DNA from: Selenomonas sp. AB3002
Lineage (GTDB): Bacteria > Bacillota > Negativicutes > Selenomonadales > Selenomonadaceae
Assembly: GCF_000702545.1 (NCBI RefSeq)
Contig: NZ_JNIO01000005.1
Location: forward strand, 1 to 64,000
Direction: 5' to 3'
DNA length: 64,000 nucleotides
A program made the translations under genes and the position numbers. The notes under the pieces were generated by a model. It saw only the letters and a list, made by a program, of their open reading frames with translations, had not been told where the DNA came from and did not search any database. This document shows, in pieces, positions 43,752 through 51,761 of the stretch (positions within the stretch are counted from its first letter, which is position 1; each line of letters begins with the position of its first letter).

Positions 43752-45695
43752 TTAACTAATCTTGTTAATTTTGTATTTTTGTTGTTTGTTTAAGTTATAG
43801 TTATTGACAAAATCTAAGTCGTCTTCCCATTTGGAGACAGCTAGTGCTTTTCGCTTATTTCCTCCCTGAGTTTGAATATAGAAGTGTAGATACTTAAGTA
43901 TTTCTGCTTTTTTCATTATCTTGTGGTTCATAATATTGGCTAATATGGCATGTCGTTCCGATTCGGAATAATTATCCTGTTGATTTACAGTGTAACCACA
44001 CAAACGTAATGGTGATTCTGCTGCAAGATTGAATTGTCCAGTTTGCTTCGGGAAACTAATAAAATCAAGTGATATTTTTCCAAGGAGAATGCGATAACGC
44101 TTACGGTACATGTCAAAATCCATTTCATGTATATAGAAACGGTTGCAATTCTCGCAATAATTGACATTTATCCTTATAGGACGGCCGGTTAGACTTGTTA
44201 AAATACCTGTAACAGAAATAACGCTGTGTTTATTAATGCACTTAGGATCTTTACGCATTATATAAAGAGTATGTTGAGAACCATCAAAATTGATATTGTC
44301 ATTAGGCTTTATTTTACGTTTAACTTGATTATCTTTACTGGCCTTTTTTGGAGTGGCTTGTTGTAATAAGTTCGTTTTCTGTTGATTTGAGGTCGTTGTT
44401 GAGCCAGTTTTATTTTCGTTATCAGTTGGGAAAATACCTATGGGATTATATGTATCATAATTATATACATTTAAGCAAGAGTAGAGTTCCTCTTTTAAGA
44501 GACATTCCTCTTTGCAGGAGTTTGCTAGTTGTGATAAAGAAAGCCTATATAATTCGTCAAAATTTGTATAATGGATACTTGCATTAATTTTGAGCGGGTG
44601 CTCTTTTGCTCCCCCAGTAATACTTAGCCTACAGAGTTTGCTATTATACTTTGTTTTTTCGAGTTCACGAAAATAAAGGTGATTTGTCTCGGCAAAGTAG
44701 TACAAAAATGTTCTACGTGTGTAGAGATTACAATCAGGAGGATTGAATTTTTTGTTTATGTATCTTTTAAATAATTTTCCACAGAGGACAAAGTTGTTAA
44801 CATGTTTGCCCTTGAGTGATGTAAAGTCATTTGTTGGTTGGTTTTCTAAATGATTGATAAAAAGGATGGCTATTATACATTTGAATAACGTCAAATATAA
44901 AAATGGATATGCTAACGATATATCATTACAAGAAAATCTAATATTTAGATTCTCAATAACACGGTTCTTTTCTGCATCCAAGTAAGAATGTAAATTATTT
45001 GGTAATAGCTTGTACATTTCATTGATGTTTAATAGTAATCCTTTTAAATGAAATAACTCCATTGAGTTGGCAACTGTATAACGTCTTAATATATATTCTG
45101 TTGCCAAATATTGTGTTACATAAATTCCTGTAGTGTGTAATGCCTCATTAGTTTTATAAATTCCACTGTGGTCACGAGAAAATCTAAATGTAATAGCTTC
45201 CTCGATTTGGGAAATGTGGAAATAACTGTTGTCTAAAGAAAAAGTCTTTACTACATTTAATGCGTTTTCTTTATTAGTTAAGATATAATATTTTTTTCCT
45301 AAATTGGTAACGCTGAGTTCTCTGGAATAATCGATTGAAAAGAATGGCTTTAATTTATTGTATGTATCGCAAAATCCGAATTTATTACACATTAAAACAA
45401 TAAGTTTGGGAATGTTGTTTAAGGAACTGTGATGTGTTTCGTCGATAACATCCAAAAGATATTCGTGTATGGAGGTCAAAATTATTTTTTGTTTACATTC
45501 TACGATATGTTGAATTTTGCTTGAAGTGATGTTAGGAAACTCTGTGTACAAGAATATTGCGTGTAGCATGTGATAAATATCCATGCCAAGTATATTTGTT
45601 ATAGATTCATCTTTTAAGTTTTCTGGCAAATAGGGAAGCTTTATTTTTTCCTCTTTAGAAATAATAGAGAGAACTTCTTTCTTAAATTGGTTCAT
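43752..45695 (-). CDS. Large AT-rich orphan protein
   Basis: 647 residues, family not recognised. The whole gene is far richer in A and T than the neighbours, a sign of recent import. Mostly helical; one hydrophobic stretch (LTLFKCIIAILFI). A Cys pair in VNYCENCNRFYIHEMDF could bind zinc. The last 80 residues form a compact helical unit (LRLCGYTVNQQ, YSESERHAILANIMNHKI, AEILKYLHFYIQTQGGN, ALAVSKWEDDLDFV), which has the look of a conserved C-terminal module. ATG follows AAGGGG. Its place beside the defence island makes a defence role possible, but this is only guilt by association. Confidence 0.6.
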   Translation of the reverse strand: MNQFKKEVLSIISKEEKIKLPYLPENLKDESITNILGMDIYHMLHAIFLYTEFPNITSSKIQHIVECKQKIILTSIHEYLLDVIDETHHSSLNNIPKLIVLMCNKFGFCDTYNKLKPFFSIDYSRELSVTNLGKKYYILTNKENALNVVKTFSLDNSYFHISQIEEAITFRFSRDHSGIYKTNEALHTTGIYVTQYLATEYILRRYTVANSMELFHLKGLLLNINEMYKLLPNNLHSYLDAEKNRVIENLNIRFSCNDISLAYPFLYLTLFKCIIAILFINHLENQPTNDFTSLKGKHVNNFVLCGKLFKRYINKKFNPPDCNLYTRRTFLYYFAETNHLYFRELEKTKYNSKLCRLSITGGAKEHPLKINASIHYTNFDELYRLSLSQLANSCKEECLLKEELYSCLNVYNYDTYNPIGIFPTDNENKTGSTTTSNQQKTNLLQQATPKKASKDNQVKRKIKPNDNINFDGSQHTLYIMRKDPKCINKHSVISVTGILTSLTGRPIRINVNYCENCNRFYIHEMDFDMYRKRYRILLGKISLDFISFPKQTGQFNLAAESPLRLCGYTVNQQDNYSESERHAILANIMNHKIMKKAEILKYLHFYIQTQGGNKRKALAVSKWEDDLDFVNNYNLNKQQKYKINKIS

Positions 45696-45887
45696 GGATT
45701 TTACCCCTTAAAGATTTTAAAATGTATATCAAACAGATATATTATACCATAATTAAACATTATCGTACATATTGACAATCTTTTTTAATTAATGGTAGGA
45801 TTTAAATAGAGAACTGGCAACAGAGTGCACCAGTGCTGATGTTTAACAAAATTAACTGACAGTAATCGTGAATATGGAGATAAGCGC
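45696..45887. promoter_or_regulatory. Divergent promoter region
   Basis: Plus strand: TTGACA (45772-45777), 18 bases, TAGGAT (45796-45801), serving the gene at 45888. Minus strand: TATAAT (45741-45746) with TGTACG 17 bases upstream, serving the gene at 43752. Confidence 0.55.
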
Positions 45888-46406
45888 ATGAGAAAAGCAA
45901 TATATTTAGCAATTTTGATTGTATGTCTCATTTTTTCGTCGGCATATGCAGCAAAGTGGGAACGGTTAGACGTTCCGGTGGGGCATGGTGCTGATGCCTT
46001 GATCGACCAGTTTTACGCAGTTGACCGCTTAGAGATTTTGAATAGCTATGAGAGGGACGCTATCTATGGCTTTTACTTCTGGCGAAAAGAATTCTATTCC
46101 AGACCTGAAGATGGGAAGGGACAGGTTGAATATAAGATTTACCTATCACGTATTGATGTGAGAAAAAAACCGTGGGTAATCTATGATTCACTGCTTTATA
46201 CGAAGGTTTGGTTCGAGCAGCCAATTGTTGAAGCAAATCCGCAGTGGATTAATCGTGGTTCGGTTTCCTCTGATAATCCTGAGAATATTTTAATAGCAAA
46301 GCAGGTTATAGGAAAAACCAATGAATTGGTGCGTCAAGATAAGGTGAAGGCAAGGAATATCCCCATCCGAATTCAGACAGCATTAGTACCTGAGGATATG
46401 AAATAG
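45888..46406 (+). CDS. Secreted protein of unknown function
   Basis: 172 residues with a clear signal peptide (MRKAIYLAILIVCLIFSSAYA-AK). The mature part is a mixed alpha/beta domain with conserved-looking aromatic blocks (RDAIYGFYFWRKEFYS, YKIYLSRIDVRKKPWVIYDSLL). It resembles the small periplasmic surface-associated proteins seen in Selenomonas-type genomes, but I do not recognise a family. Own promoter upstream at 45772. Followed by a membrane-protein gene after about 85 bases. Confidence 0.6.
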   Translation: MRKAIYLAILIVCLIFSSAYAAKWERLDVPVGHGADALIDQFYAVDRLEILNSYERDAIYGFYFWRKEFYSRPEDGKGQVEYKIYLSRIDVRKKPWVIYDSLLYTKVWFEQPIVEANPQWINRGSVSSDNPENILIAKQVIGKTNELVRQDKVKARNIPIRIQTALVPEDMK

Positions 46407-46489
46407 ACTATTTTGCATTAAACATTAATCTGTGATAGAATTTATTGATTATGAAAACAGGTTGAGCTCATGATGCAGGAGGAAAAGTA

Positions 46490-46996
46490 TTGAGGGTATT
46501 GGTTGTCAATCGTATGCCGTACCTCATGTTGGCTAAAAATTCCTTCTTTAGGGGTAACTGTGGATTTGTTGGAGCGTTCATGCTCGTAAGTGCCTTTCTG
46601 AGCTACATGGACGGCAGGGAAGCAGTTGAAATCTGCCTGGACATCATGCTGGGTATCTGGCTTTGCTACTTAGCTGTCCGGGCATATGGCTCTGAATCTC
46701 AGATGTACAAGCATATATGGGGTGAGTCCTACCACAAAATGAAGAAGATAGCCTTCAGCGATTCTGCTTCTCTTTCAGAAGATGAAGTCGAGATCCAGAG
46801 GAAGTATTGCGCCGCTGAGTATACTGGCACCTTTGAGATTGGAGTGACAGCTATGGCCATAGAGGTCTACTCTTCCCAGCATGATCTGTTCGAGAAGACC
46901 TACAACAAGGAGCATAAGATAGCGGCGTTATTTGGTAACATCGCCTTGATTGTTATCATACTTAACATAGTGTACTGTATTGCCACATATATTTGA
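46490..46996 (+). CDS. Membrane protein of unknown function
   Basis: 168 residues from a TTG start 7 bases after AGGAGG (strong support for the start). Three hydrophobic segments: GFVGAFMLVSAFLSYM, IMLGIWLCYLAVRAYG and the C-terminal LFGNIALIVIILNIVYCIATYI. The middle is polar and cytoplasmic or exposed. No family recognised. The next gene, an HTH protein, starts 44 bases downstream, so the two may be co-transcribed. Confidence 0.55.
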   Translation: MRVLVVNRMPYLMLAKNSFFRGNCGFVGAFMLVSAFLSYMDGREAVEICLDIMLGIWLCYLAVRAYGSESQMYKHIWGESYHKMKKIAFSDSASLSEDEVEIQRKYCAAEYTGTFEIGVTAMAIEVYSSQHDLFEKTYNKEHKIAALFGNIALIVIILNIVYCIATYI

Positions 46997-47040
46997 AAAT
47001 CTGTGTAGAAAAATAATTTTCACTACAGGAGCGGCAGGCC

Positions 47041-47484
47041 ATGCTAAAGAAGTTGACCAGCAAGAATATCAATAACAGAGCTCGTCCCAGGCTCTCTGAA
47101 GTCATGAAGAAGGCTATCGTGTGCTGGCTTCTTGACGGAGAGATAGCGAAAAATAAGAAGGATGACCAAAGCCAGCTGACTGTATTGGCTGAGTACACAG
47201 GAACGCTGTATAGCTGGTACGAGCTTATTGTGGACTCTCCTGCCATAGTAGGTGAGTCAGAGTATTTCTGGAATATGAGGCTTACTCAGAAAGCATTGGA
47301 TTCTTTTGGAGAACTACTTACGGAGAAAGCGCCGAAACGTAAGGAAAGTACCGGACGTCCCAAGAAGTATGGTTTGCGAGCCAAGATGCAGGCTATGAAG
47401 CTGAGGAAGGAAGGTAACTCCATCAGGAAAATAGCAGAAATCATGGGTGCCAGTACGTTCACTGTGCAGAGATTACTGAAGTAG
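47041..47484 (+). CDS. HTH protein with resolvase-type C-terminus
   Basis: 147 residues. The C-terminal 45 residues (RPKKYGLRAKMQAMKLRKEG, NSIRKIAEIMGASTFTVQRLL) are a Hin/resolvase-like helix-turn-helix. The N-terminal 95 residues have no catalytic resolvase pattern and are not recognised. Likely a DNA-binding regulator or an accessory protein. ATG at 47041 has ACAGGAG about 10 bases upstream. It is followed by a long bidirectional hairpin terminator at 47506-47546. Confidence 0.6.
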   Translation: MLKKLTSKNINNRARPRLSEVMKKAIVCWLLDGEIAKNKKDDQSQLTVLAEYTGTLYSWYELIVDSPAIVGESEYFWNMRLTQKALDSFGELLTEKAPKRKESTGRPKKYGLRAKMQAMKLRKEGNSIRKIAEIMGASTFTVQRLLK

Positions 47485-47505
47485 TGATAATTATATATCA
47501 GCACA

Positions 47506-47546
47506 AGACAAACAAGTCCCCTGCAGTGCAGAGGACTTGTTTGTCT
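47506..47546. terminator. Long bidirectional hairpin terminator
   Basis: Arms AGACAAACAAGTCC and the exact complement (14 bp) with an inner CTGCA-G-TGCAG stem. Lies between convergent genes 47041 and 47572. Confidence 0.75.
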
Positions 47547-47571
47547 GTATATTATGGTATATGTTGACGTA

Positions 47572-47976
47572 TTAGCCAACCAGCACCAGACGCTCGATGG
47601 AAGCGTACTGGATCTTTGCGCTGGCATCCGTAGGCTCGCCCTTGATGACAGCTTCTTCAACGAGGACCTTATCGGCAATGTTGACGCGGCCGGCGGCGCA
47701 CTCATCCTCAATCTTCTTGAGTAGAGCCTTACGCCCGGCAGCGGTATCAGCGAACATCTCATTGTTGTAGCGCACGTTCATGGATGCAGCGCTCTTGTTG
47801 TCGTCGCAGTTGAAGAATGCATAGACGTACTTCTTCTTGGTGGCAGTGGCCTTAGTGGTAGTTGCCTTGGTAACAGTAGCCTTTGTGGTCTTCGCTGCAA
47901 CCGTCTTGGTCTCTGAGGCGGCAGCCTTCTTCGTAGTGGTTTTCTTAGTAGTAGTAGTTTTTTTGGTAGTAGCCAA
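47572..47976 (-). CDS. Basic Lys/Thr/Ala-tailed protein, histone-tail-like N-terminus
   Basis: 134 residues from TTG 47976, 8 bases after GGAGG. The first 48 residues consist almost only of Lys, Thr and Ala (TTKKTTTTKKTTTKKAAA, TKATVTKATTTKATATKKK), like bacterial histone H1-type tails that bind DNA or RNA. The rest is a compact domain (YVYAFFNCDDNKSAASMNVRY, GRKALLKKIEDECAAGRVNI, KIQYASIERLVLVG), which I do not recognise. Nucleic-acid binding is inferred from charge alone. A minus-strand promoter is at 48022-48050. Confidence 0.6.
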   Translation of the reverse strand: MATTKKTTTTKKTTTKKAAASETKTVAAKTTKATVTKATTTKATATKKKYVYAFFNCDDNKSAASMNVRYNNEMFADTAAGRKALLKKIEDECAAGRVNIADKVLVEEAVIKGEPTDASAKIQYASIERLVLVG

Positions 47977-48021
47977 AACATATCCCTCCGATAATGTTAC
48001 ATTTGCATATCCCGAAAAGGA

Positions 48022-48050
48022 ATTATAGCATATTTTCTCGAATACAGCAA
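48022..48050 (-). promoter_or_regulatory. Promoter of the Lys/Thr-rich protein gene
   Basis: Minus strand TTGCTG (48045-48050), 17 bases, TATAAT (48022-48027). Confidence 0.6.
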
Positions 48051-48160
48051 AATATGGTTGATTGTTAATAATGAGCAGTCGCGTTACTCCGCCAGGTATT
48101 GGGACGGGCTGCTAATTGGCTATCGCCAATCAATTAAAGTTTAAAAAGGAAAAATGATAG

Positions 48161-48673
48161 ATGACCGAACTCATGTTAAAAGCTTTTGCCATAATCTGGC
48201 TGATTCTATCCGTCAAGCGTATGATCAGCAGAATCAAGATTCAAATGATGGGAGAAGAGGCTGCCAAAGAATACCTAAAAGAACTTGTTGAAAAGATGAT
48301 GGATATGCTGCTTATGCTGGAGGGGCTGCCAGTACAAATAGTGACTGTTCTAGTTATGTTAATGCCTTTACTGTCATCATTACTTAACTTGGGAGGGCTC
48401 TTCTTCGCCGGCCTATATAGCAGACCAGAGAACATAGACAGAGCATGCATACTCTTTTTTGCTATCATTACGGTAGCTGATTATGTCAGACAATACCCTG
48501 GGCTTGTTAAGATTAAGCAATATATAGAAGATGCACTTGAAAAAGAAGTGATGCAGCGCAAGATTCTCGAGCTCGTGGAACATGAGCATAAAATCAAAGG
48601 AGTAGGAGACATGGCCTCTATCGGCGCCGTTCTTGGATCGATGTACTTGTGCTTCATATTGTTTGTGCCCTGA
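48161..48673 (+). CDS. Membrane protein of unknown function
   Basis: 170 residues. Hydrophobic segments: LKAFAIIWLILSVKRM, LPVQIVTVLVMLMPLLSSLLNLGGLFFAGLY (one or two spans, quoted as a region), ACILFFAIITVADYV and the C-terminal IGAVLGSMYLCFILFV. Two charged amphipathic helices (AAKEYLKELVEKMMDML; IKQYIEDALEKEVMQRKILELVEHEHK) lie between. Family not recognised. ATG follows AAAGGAA. A rho-independent terminator follows at 48773. Confidence 0.55.
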   Translation: MTELMLKAFAIIWLILSVKRMISRIKIQMMGEEAAKEYLKELVEKMMDMLLMLEGLPVQIVTVLVMLMPLLSSLLNLGGLFFAGLYSRPENIDRACILFFAIITVADYVRQYPGLVKIKQYIEDALEKEVMQRKILELVEHEHKIKGVGDMASIGAVLGSMYLCFILFVP

Positions 48674-48772
48674 ATTTCATGAGCAGGAAAATAGTCGTAA
48701 TAATTACGGGCAAGGCAAGTCATGTGGCTATAATCTTATATAGAAAACAGTTTTATAAGGAAATATTTTTGT

Positions 48773-48808
48773 AAAAGGTGAAGCTTTGTCTTCACCTTTT
48801 TTTTGTTA
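48773..48808 (+). terminator. Rho-independent terminator
   Basis: Stem AAAAGGTGAAG-CTTTGT-CTTCACCTTTT followed by TTTTG. Ends the transcript of the gene at 48161. Confidence 0.85.
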
Positions 48809-48822
48809 AAAGTATGTAGGCT

Positions 48823-48872
48823 TTGTCTGATAATCAGATAATTTATCTTCTCATTATCTGATTATCAGACAA
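48823..48872. promoter_or_regulatory. Perfect 20-bp inverted repeat made of two nested palindromes
   Basis: Left arm TTGTCTGATAATCAGATAAT (48823-48842), 10-base spacer, exact complement at 48853-48872. Each arm itself contains a 13-bp palindrome, TCTGATAATCAGA and TCTGATTATCAGA, 31 bp apart (three helical turns). It lies in the 357-base spacer before the gene at 49031 and upstream of its promoter. A paired operator or a protein-binding recombination site is likely. Confidence 0.65.
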
Positions 48873-48929
48873 CGGTGATATATGAAAAATATCACAACAA
48901 AAAATATATAGATATATATTTAATAAATA

Positions 48930-48958
48930 TTGACCTAGATGTTTTTGTGGGCTATAAT
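48930..48958 (+). promoter_or_regulatory. Strong promoter for the 49031-49607 genes
   Basis: TTGACC (48930-48935), 17 bases, perfect TATAAT (48953-48958). Confidence 0.75.
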
Positions 48959-49030
48959 TACATTATCAAAAGGCGCCTGGAATTGAGAGTATAGTAATAA
49001 GTTTTTTATAAATGTAGAGGAGATTTTACT

Positions 49031-49303
49031 ATGGCAAAAGTTGTTGAATTCCCCCAGCGTGGACAGTATAAAAAAGATAAAATTAAAAATGATATTAAAC
49101 TAGAAAAAGAAATTAGAGAAACCGTGGAAAAGGTGAGAGAAGTATTTACGGATGATTTCATGGCAATGGCTGCTAGAATGTTTTCCGGAGAAGCTCATGC
49201 TGAGGCGCAGAAGAAGAGAATGAAATATTTAAGAGAATTACAGGAATTTGAAGATCTGATTGGAGGTAAACATAAAATAGTTGATATAAGAGGTGTAAAC
49301 TAA
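49031..49303 (+). CDS. Small charged protein of unknown function
   Basis: 90 residues, helical and highly charged (KDKIKNDIKLEKEIRETVEKV), with a conserved-looking start MAKVVEFPQRGQ. ATG has AGAGGAGA 8 bases upstream and a strong promoter 73 bases before. First of a pair with 49320, 16 bases apart. No family recognised. The twin palindrome upstream suggests tight regulation. Confidence 0.6.
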   Translation: MAKVVEFPQRGQYKKDKIKNDIKLEKEIRETVEKVREVFTDDFMAMAARMFSGEAHAEAQKKRMKYLRELQEFEDLIGGKHKIVDIRGVN

Positions 49304-49319
49304 TTGGAGGAGTACGGCT

Positions 49320-49607
49320 GTGGAAAGTAAGAGAGAAAAATTTGTACGTTTGGCAGAGGCAAGGACAAATAAAATCATTAAAATGATAGAATTATTGGGG
49401 AATTTATCAGATACACGGACATATGAATATAACGAAGATGACATAAATAAAATATACAATAGTATATTTACCGAATTGAACATATCGAAAGATAAATTTG
49501 ACGTACATCTTAGAAAGAAAAATTATGTCTTTAAGTTAACTGATGGTGGTGGTATAGACAATAATCCAACACGCCCAAATAAAGAGGATGAAGGGATATC
49601 GTCCTGA
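49320..49607 (+). CDS. Small conserved-type helical protein
   Basis: 95 residues from GTG 49320, 8 bases after GGAGGAG. The block REKFVRLAEARTNKIIKMIELLGNLSD, quoted in parts, followed by YNEDDINKIYNSIFTEL, is a pattern I have seen in many small proteins of Firmicute mobile elements (general recollection, not a search). The function is unknown. Second gene of the operon with 49031. Confidence 0.6.
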   Translation: MESKREKFVRLAEARTNKIIKMIELLGNLSDTRTYEYNEDDINKIYNSIFTELNISKDKFDVHLRKKNYVFKLTDGGGIDNNPTRPNKEDEGISS

Positions 49608-49616
49608 TTCTAATAC

Positions 49617-49808
49617 TCAGTTTGAATCTGGTAGAGATAACCAAAGATGTTCGTTATCACATCTATAGACATCATTATGGTAGGTATCGGCCATATTTTG
49701 CAAGTTTTCGTGTTCCCATTCCTTTTGGGCCAGTGCTTCTCGCAGCCCAGGCAGAGCATCAAAGGGCTGGAATATCTTTGCTCGGTTGAATGTAGTTATA
49801 GCTGCCAT
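49617..49808 (-). CDS. YolD-like small protein downstream of umuC
   Basis: 63 residues from ATG 49808, with GGAGG 11 bases upstream, in a different frame overlapping the last 50 bases of umuC. The block NRAKIFQPFDALPGLREALAQKE matches the YolD-like signature (RAKxFxPFDALxGxREAL), a family commonly encoded next to Y-family polymerases in Firmicutes and thought to assist or regulate them. Its position after umuC strengthens the call. Confidence 0.7.
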   Translation of the reverse strand: MAAITTFNRAKIFQPFDALPGLREALAQKEWEHENLQNMADTYHNDVYRCDNEHLWLSLPDSN

Positions 49809-51072
49809 TGCTTTTGTGGCCTCCAATCTGTTGATTCCGCTGGATAGTGGTGCCCTCGGCTAGGAGGTTCATACCCTTAAGGATACTGTTCTTGCCGAAC
49901 CTTTTCTTGATTTTGAGGATGGTCTCCTGTCGGAGATGTTCCCGTTCATCATCTATAATGGGGGCGAACAGGGATAGCTGCCTCTGGGCTGACGGCAGGA
50001 CATGATTGGCTGAGAGCATAACTCTGCGTATAGCGAAGTCATGGTACACGACTTCATGGTAAAGAGTTACGAGAGCCTTGGTGATGGCCATGCTGGAGCT
50101 CGTAGGCTCTGGGAACCGTACCGTTCCTCCAGAGGCGGGGATAACTATGCCGGAGCGCATGCTGTACCCTATGTACATGGTGACGGATTCTGTGATGACT
50201 TCTCGTTCCACCAGCTCCAGCGCCAGCTGATCAGCCATCTCCTTCAGTATCGTGAGAGCTTCTGTGTAGCTGTAGTCCCTCAAAAGAACCTGACCATTAG
50301 ACACGGATTTCGTTTTGGGCCTGTATGCCTTTATTTCGGCTATGGTGGTCGGTTCCCGGCCATAAGCGTGGTCATAGAGGATGCAGGCATCAATGCCAAA
50401 TTTCTTACGGAGCCTGGGAAACGGACAGGCAGCAATTCCTGCCATATCAAAGATGCCCATATTGTGAAGAGTACGCTGTGTGCCAGGCCCTATTCGCCAG
50501 AAGTCGGTGAGTGGACGATGGTGCCACAGCGTCTTTTTGAATGTTTCCTCGTTAAGGTCGCCTATTCTGTCAGGGGCGTGTTTGGCAGTGATGTCTAAAG
50601 CAATCTTGGCCAGATACAGGTTGGTGCCGATACCACAGGTGGCAGGGAGTCCCAGTCGCTTGTCTATCTCTTTGAGCATAAAGGAGGCAATATCGCGCGG
50701 CTTCTTCTTGTACAGCCTCAGATAGGGAGTAACGTCTATGAATGATTCGTCTATGCTGTAGACGAATATGTCGTCCCTGCAGAAGTAGTCGAGGAAGATG
50801 CCGTATATCGCGGCGGCGTAGTCTATGTACATCTGCATTCTCGGGGGTGCCACTATGTACTTGAAGCACGCAGGTATCTCATGGACTCTGCAGCGGTTCC
50901 TGACTCCCTTGGCTTTGAGGGAGGGGGAGACAGCAAGGCATATGGTGCCTTTGCCACGCTCGGGGTCTGCTACCACCAGATCCGTTGTCATGGCAGGGAG
51001 GCCGCGGGCAACGCACTCACAGCTTGCGTAGAAGCTCTTCATGTCTATGATGATATATGACTTATCAGTCAC
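49759..51072 (-). CDS. umuC: Y-family DNA polymerase, UmuC-like (SOS mutagenesis)
   Basis: 437 residues. Catalytic blocks: IIIDMKSFYASCECVARGL (first Asp), YSIDESFIDVTPYL (Asp-Glu pair), LGLPATCGIGTNLYLAKIALDI, and the helix-hairpin region FWRIGPGTQRTLHNMGI. The C-terminal little-finger region is present (ESVTMYIGYSM). It performs translesion synthesis during SOS. No umuD is seen in the window. Its end has extra residues after the usual GGHKS ending, overlapping the YolD-like gene. The promoter at 51090-51141 holds two LexA boxes. Plasmid-borne umuC genes are often linked to survival on transfer as single strands. Confidence 0.92.
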   Translation of the reverse strand: MTDKSYIIIDMKSFYASCECVARGLPAMTTDLVVADPERGKGTICLAVSPSLKAKGVRNRCRVHEIPACFKYIVAPPRMQMYIDYAAAIYGIFLDYFCRDDIFVYSIDESFIDVTPYLRLYKKKPRDIASFMLKEIDKRLGLPATCGIGTNLYLAKIALDITAKHAPDRIGDLNEETFKKTLWHHRPLTDFWRIGPGTQRTLHNMGIFDMAGIAACPFPRLRKKFGIDACILYDHAYGREPTTIAEIKAYRPKTKSVSNGQVLLRDYSYTEALTILKEMADQLALELVEREVITESVTMYIGYSMRSGIVIPASGGTVRFPEPTSSSMAITKALVTLYHEVVYHDFAIRRVMLSANHVLPSAQRQLSLFAPIIDDEREHLRQETILKIKKRFGKNSILKGMNLLAEGTTIQRNQQIGGHKSNGSYNYIQPSKDIPAL

Positions 51073-51089
51073 CTCGACACACCTCGCTA

Positions 51090-51141
51090 GAACTTATGTT
51101 CTATATAGTATAGCATAAAATATAATATAGAACAATAGTTC
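51090..51141 (-). promoter_or_regulatory. SOS promoter of umuC with two LexA boxes
   Basis: Two GAAC-N4-GTTC boxes of Gram-positive LexA type: GAACTTATGTTC (51090-51101) and GAACAATAGTTC (51130-51141), 40 bp apart. On the minus strand TTGTTC, 17 bases and TATACT (51108-51113) lie between and within them, so one box covers the -35 and the other lies just after the -10. This is a clear SOS-controlled promoter. Confidence 0.85.
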
Positions 51142-51173
51142 TGTAAGCGCAGAGAAGGCGTTATTTGTAAGAA

Positions 51174-51222
51174 AAGAAATGGTCTGTCACACATTGAGAT
51201 TACGTGCAACAGACCATTTCTT
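51174..51222. terminator. Bidirectional hairpin terminator
   Basis: Arms AAGAAATGGTCTGT and the exact complement ACAGACCATTTCTT (14 bp). Lies between umuC's promoter region and the gene at 51298. Confidence 0.6.
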
Positions 51223-51297
51223 GGTCAGGTATCAAATATCATATTGTTGGAGGAACCGTAGCTGCCTTTGATTTTCGGAGGAGATGGCGGTTTCGCT

Positions 51298-51624
51298 TCA
51301 TTCAACCAACAGCTGGTGGACCTTTGTAAGCGCTTCTTCTTTTGACATGACTTTGAAGGTATCTGTATCGCACATACCTACAACTTTCGGATGTCTGTAA
51401 GGGGCATCTATGCCGTTGTCGGTCATGCAAACGTACCTTGTGTTCTCCCAGCCAGTGCGTTCATCATTCAATGATCTCAGCTTGACTTTGAATTTTGCAT
51501 CGGGATAGGTAGCCAGCCATAGTTTCTTTACATGAGTAAGCAATTCTTCCTCAGTGTCAAATGTGGCTGCTTCAGCCATTGCTTTGTCAAGATCGCTTCT
51601 TTGAGGGCGAAATACGATTGCCAT
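51298..51624 (-). CDS. Small protein of unknown function
   Basis: 108 residues. No family recognised. A helical N-terminus (DLDKAMAEAATFDTEEELLTHVKKLW) is followed by a beta-rich part (AKFKVKLRSLNDERTGWENTRYV). The C-terminus is SKEEALTKVHQLLVE. The start is well supported by AAAGGAGA 8 bases before the ATG. It stands between umuC and the nucleosidase gene, with its own spacer on both sides. Confidence 0.55.
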   Translation of the reverse strand: MAIVFRPQRSDLDKAMAEAATFDTEEELLTHVKKLWLATYPDAKFKVKLRSLNDERTGWENTRYVCMTDNGIDAPYRHPKVVGMCDTDTFKVMSKEEALTKVHQLLVE

Positions 51625-51761
51625 GTGAAAATCTCCTTTCTGAACTTATCATGGGGCTGATAAAGCAAGGAAGTCTGATTCTGTGATGAATATTCTATAC
51701 ATGTAACATGAAAAGATAGGGGAGGTGATTTCTTCTGGGGCAATCGAGAGACTGAAGAGGA

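Noticed and set aside
47778-47981. 67-codon Arg/Leu-rich frame on the minus strand
   Set aside because: Frame-shifted reading of the Lys/Thr repeat gene 47572; the ribosome site fits the TTG of that gene better.
51528-51743. 71-codon minus-strand frame before the gene at 51298
   Set aside because: No ribosome site and low-quality sequence; it overlaps the well-supported start at 51624.
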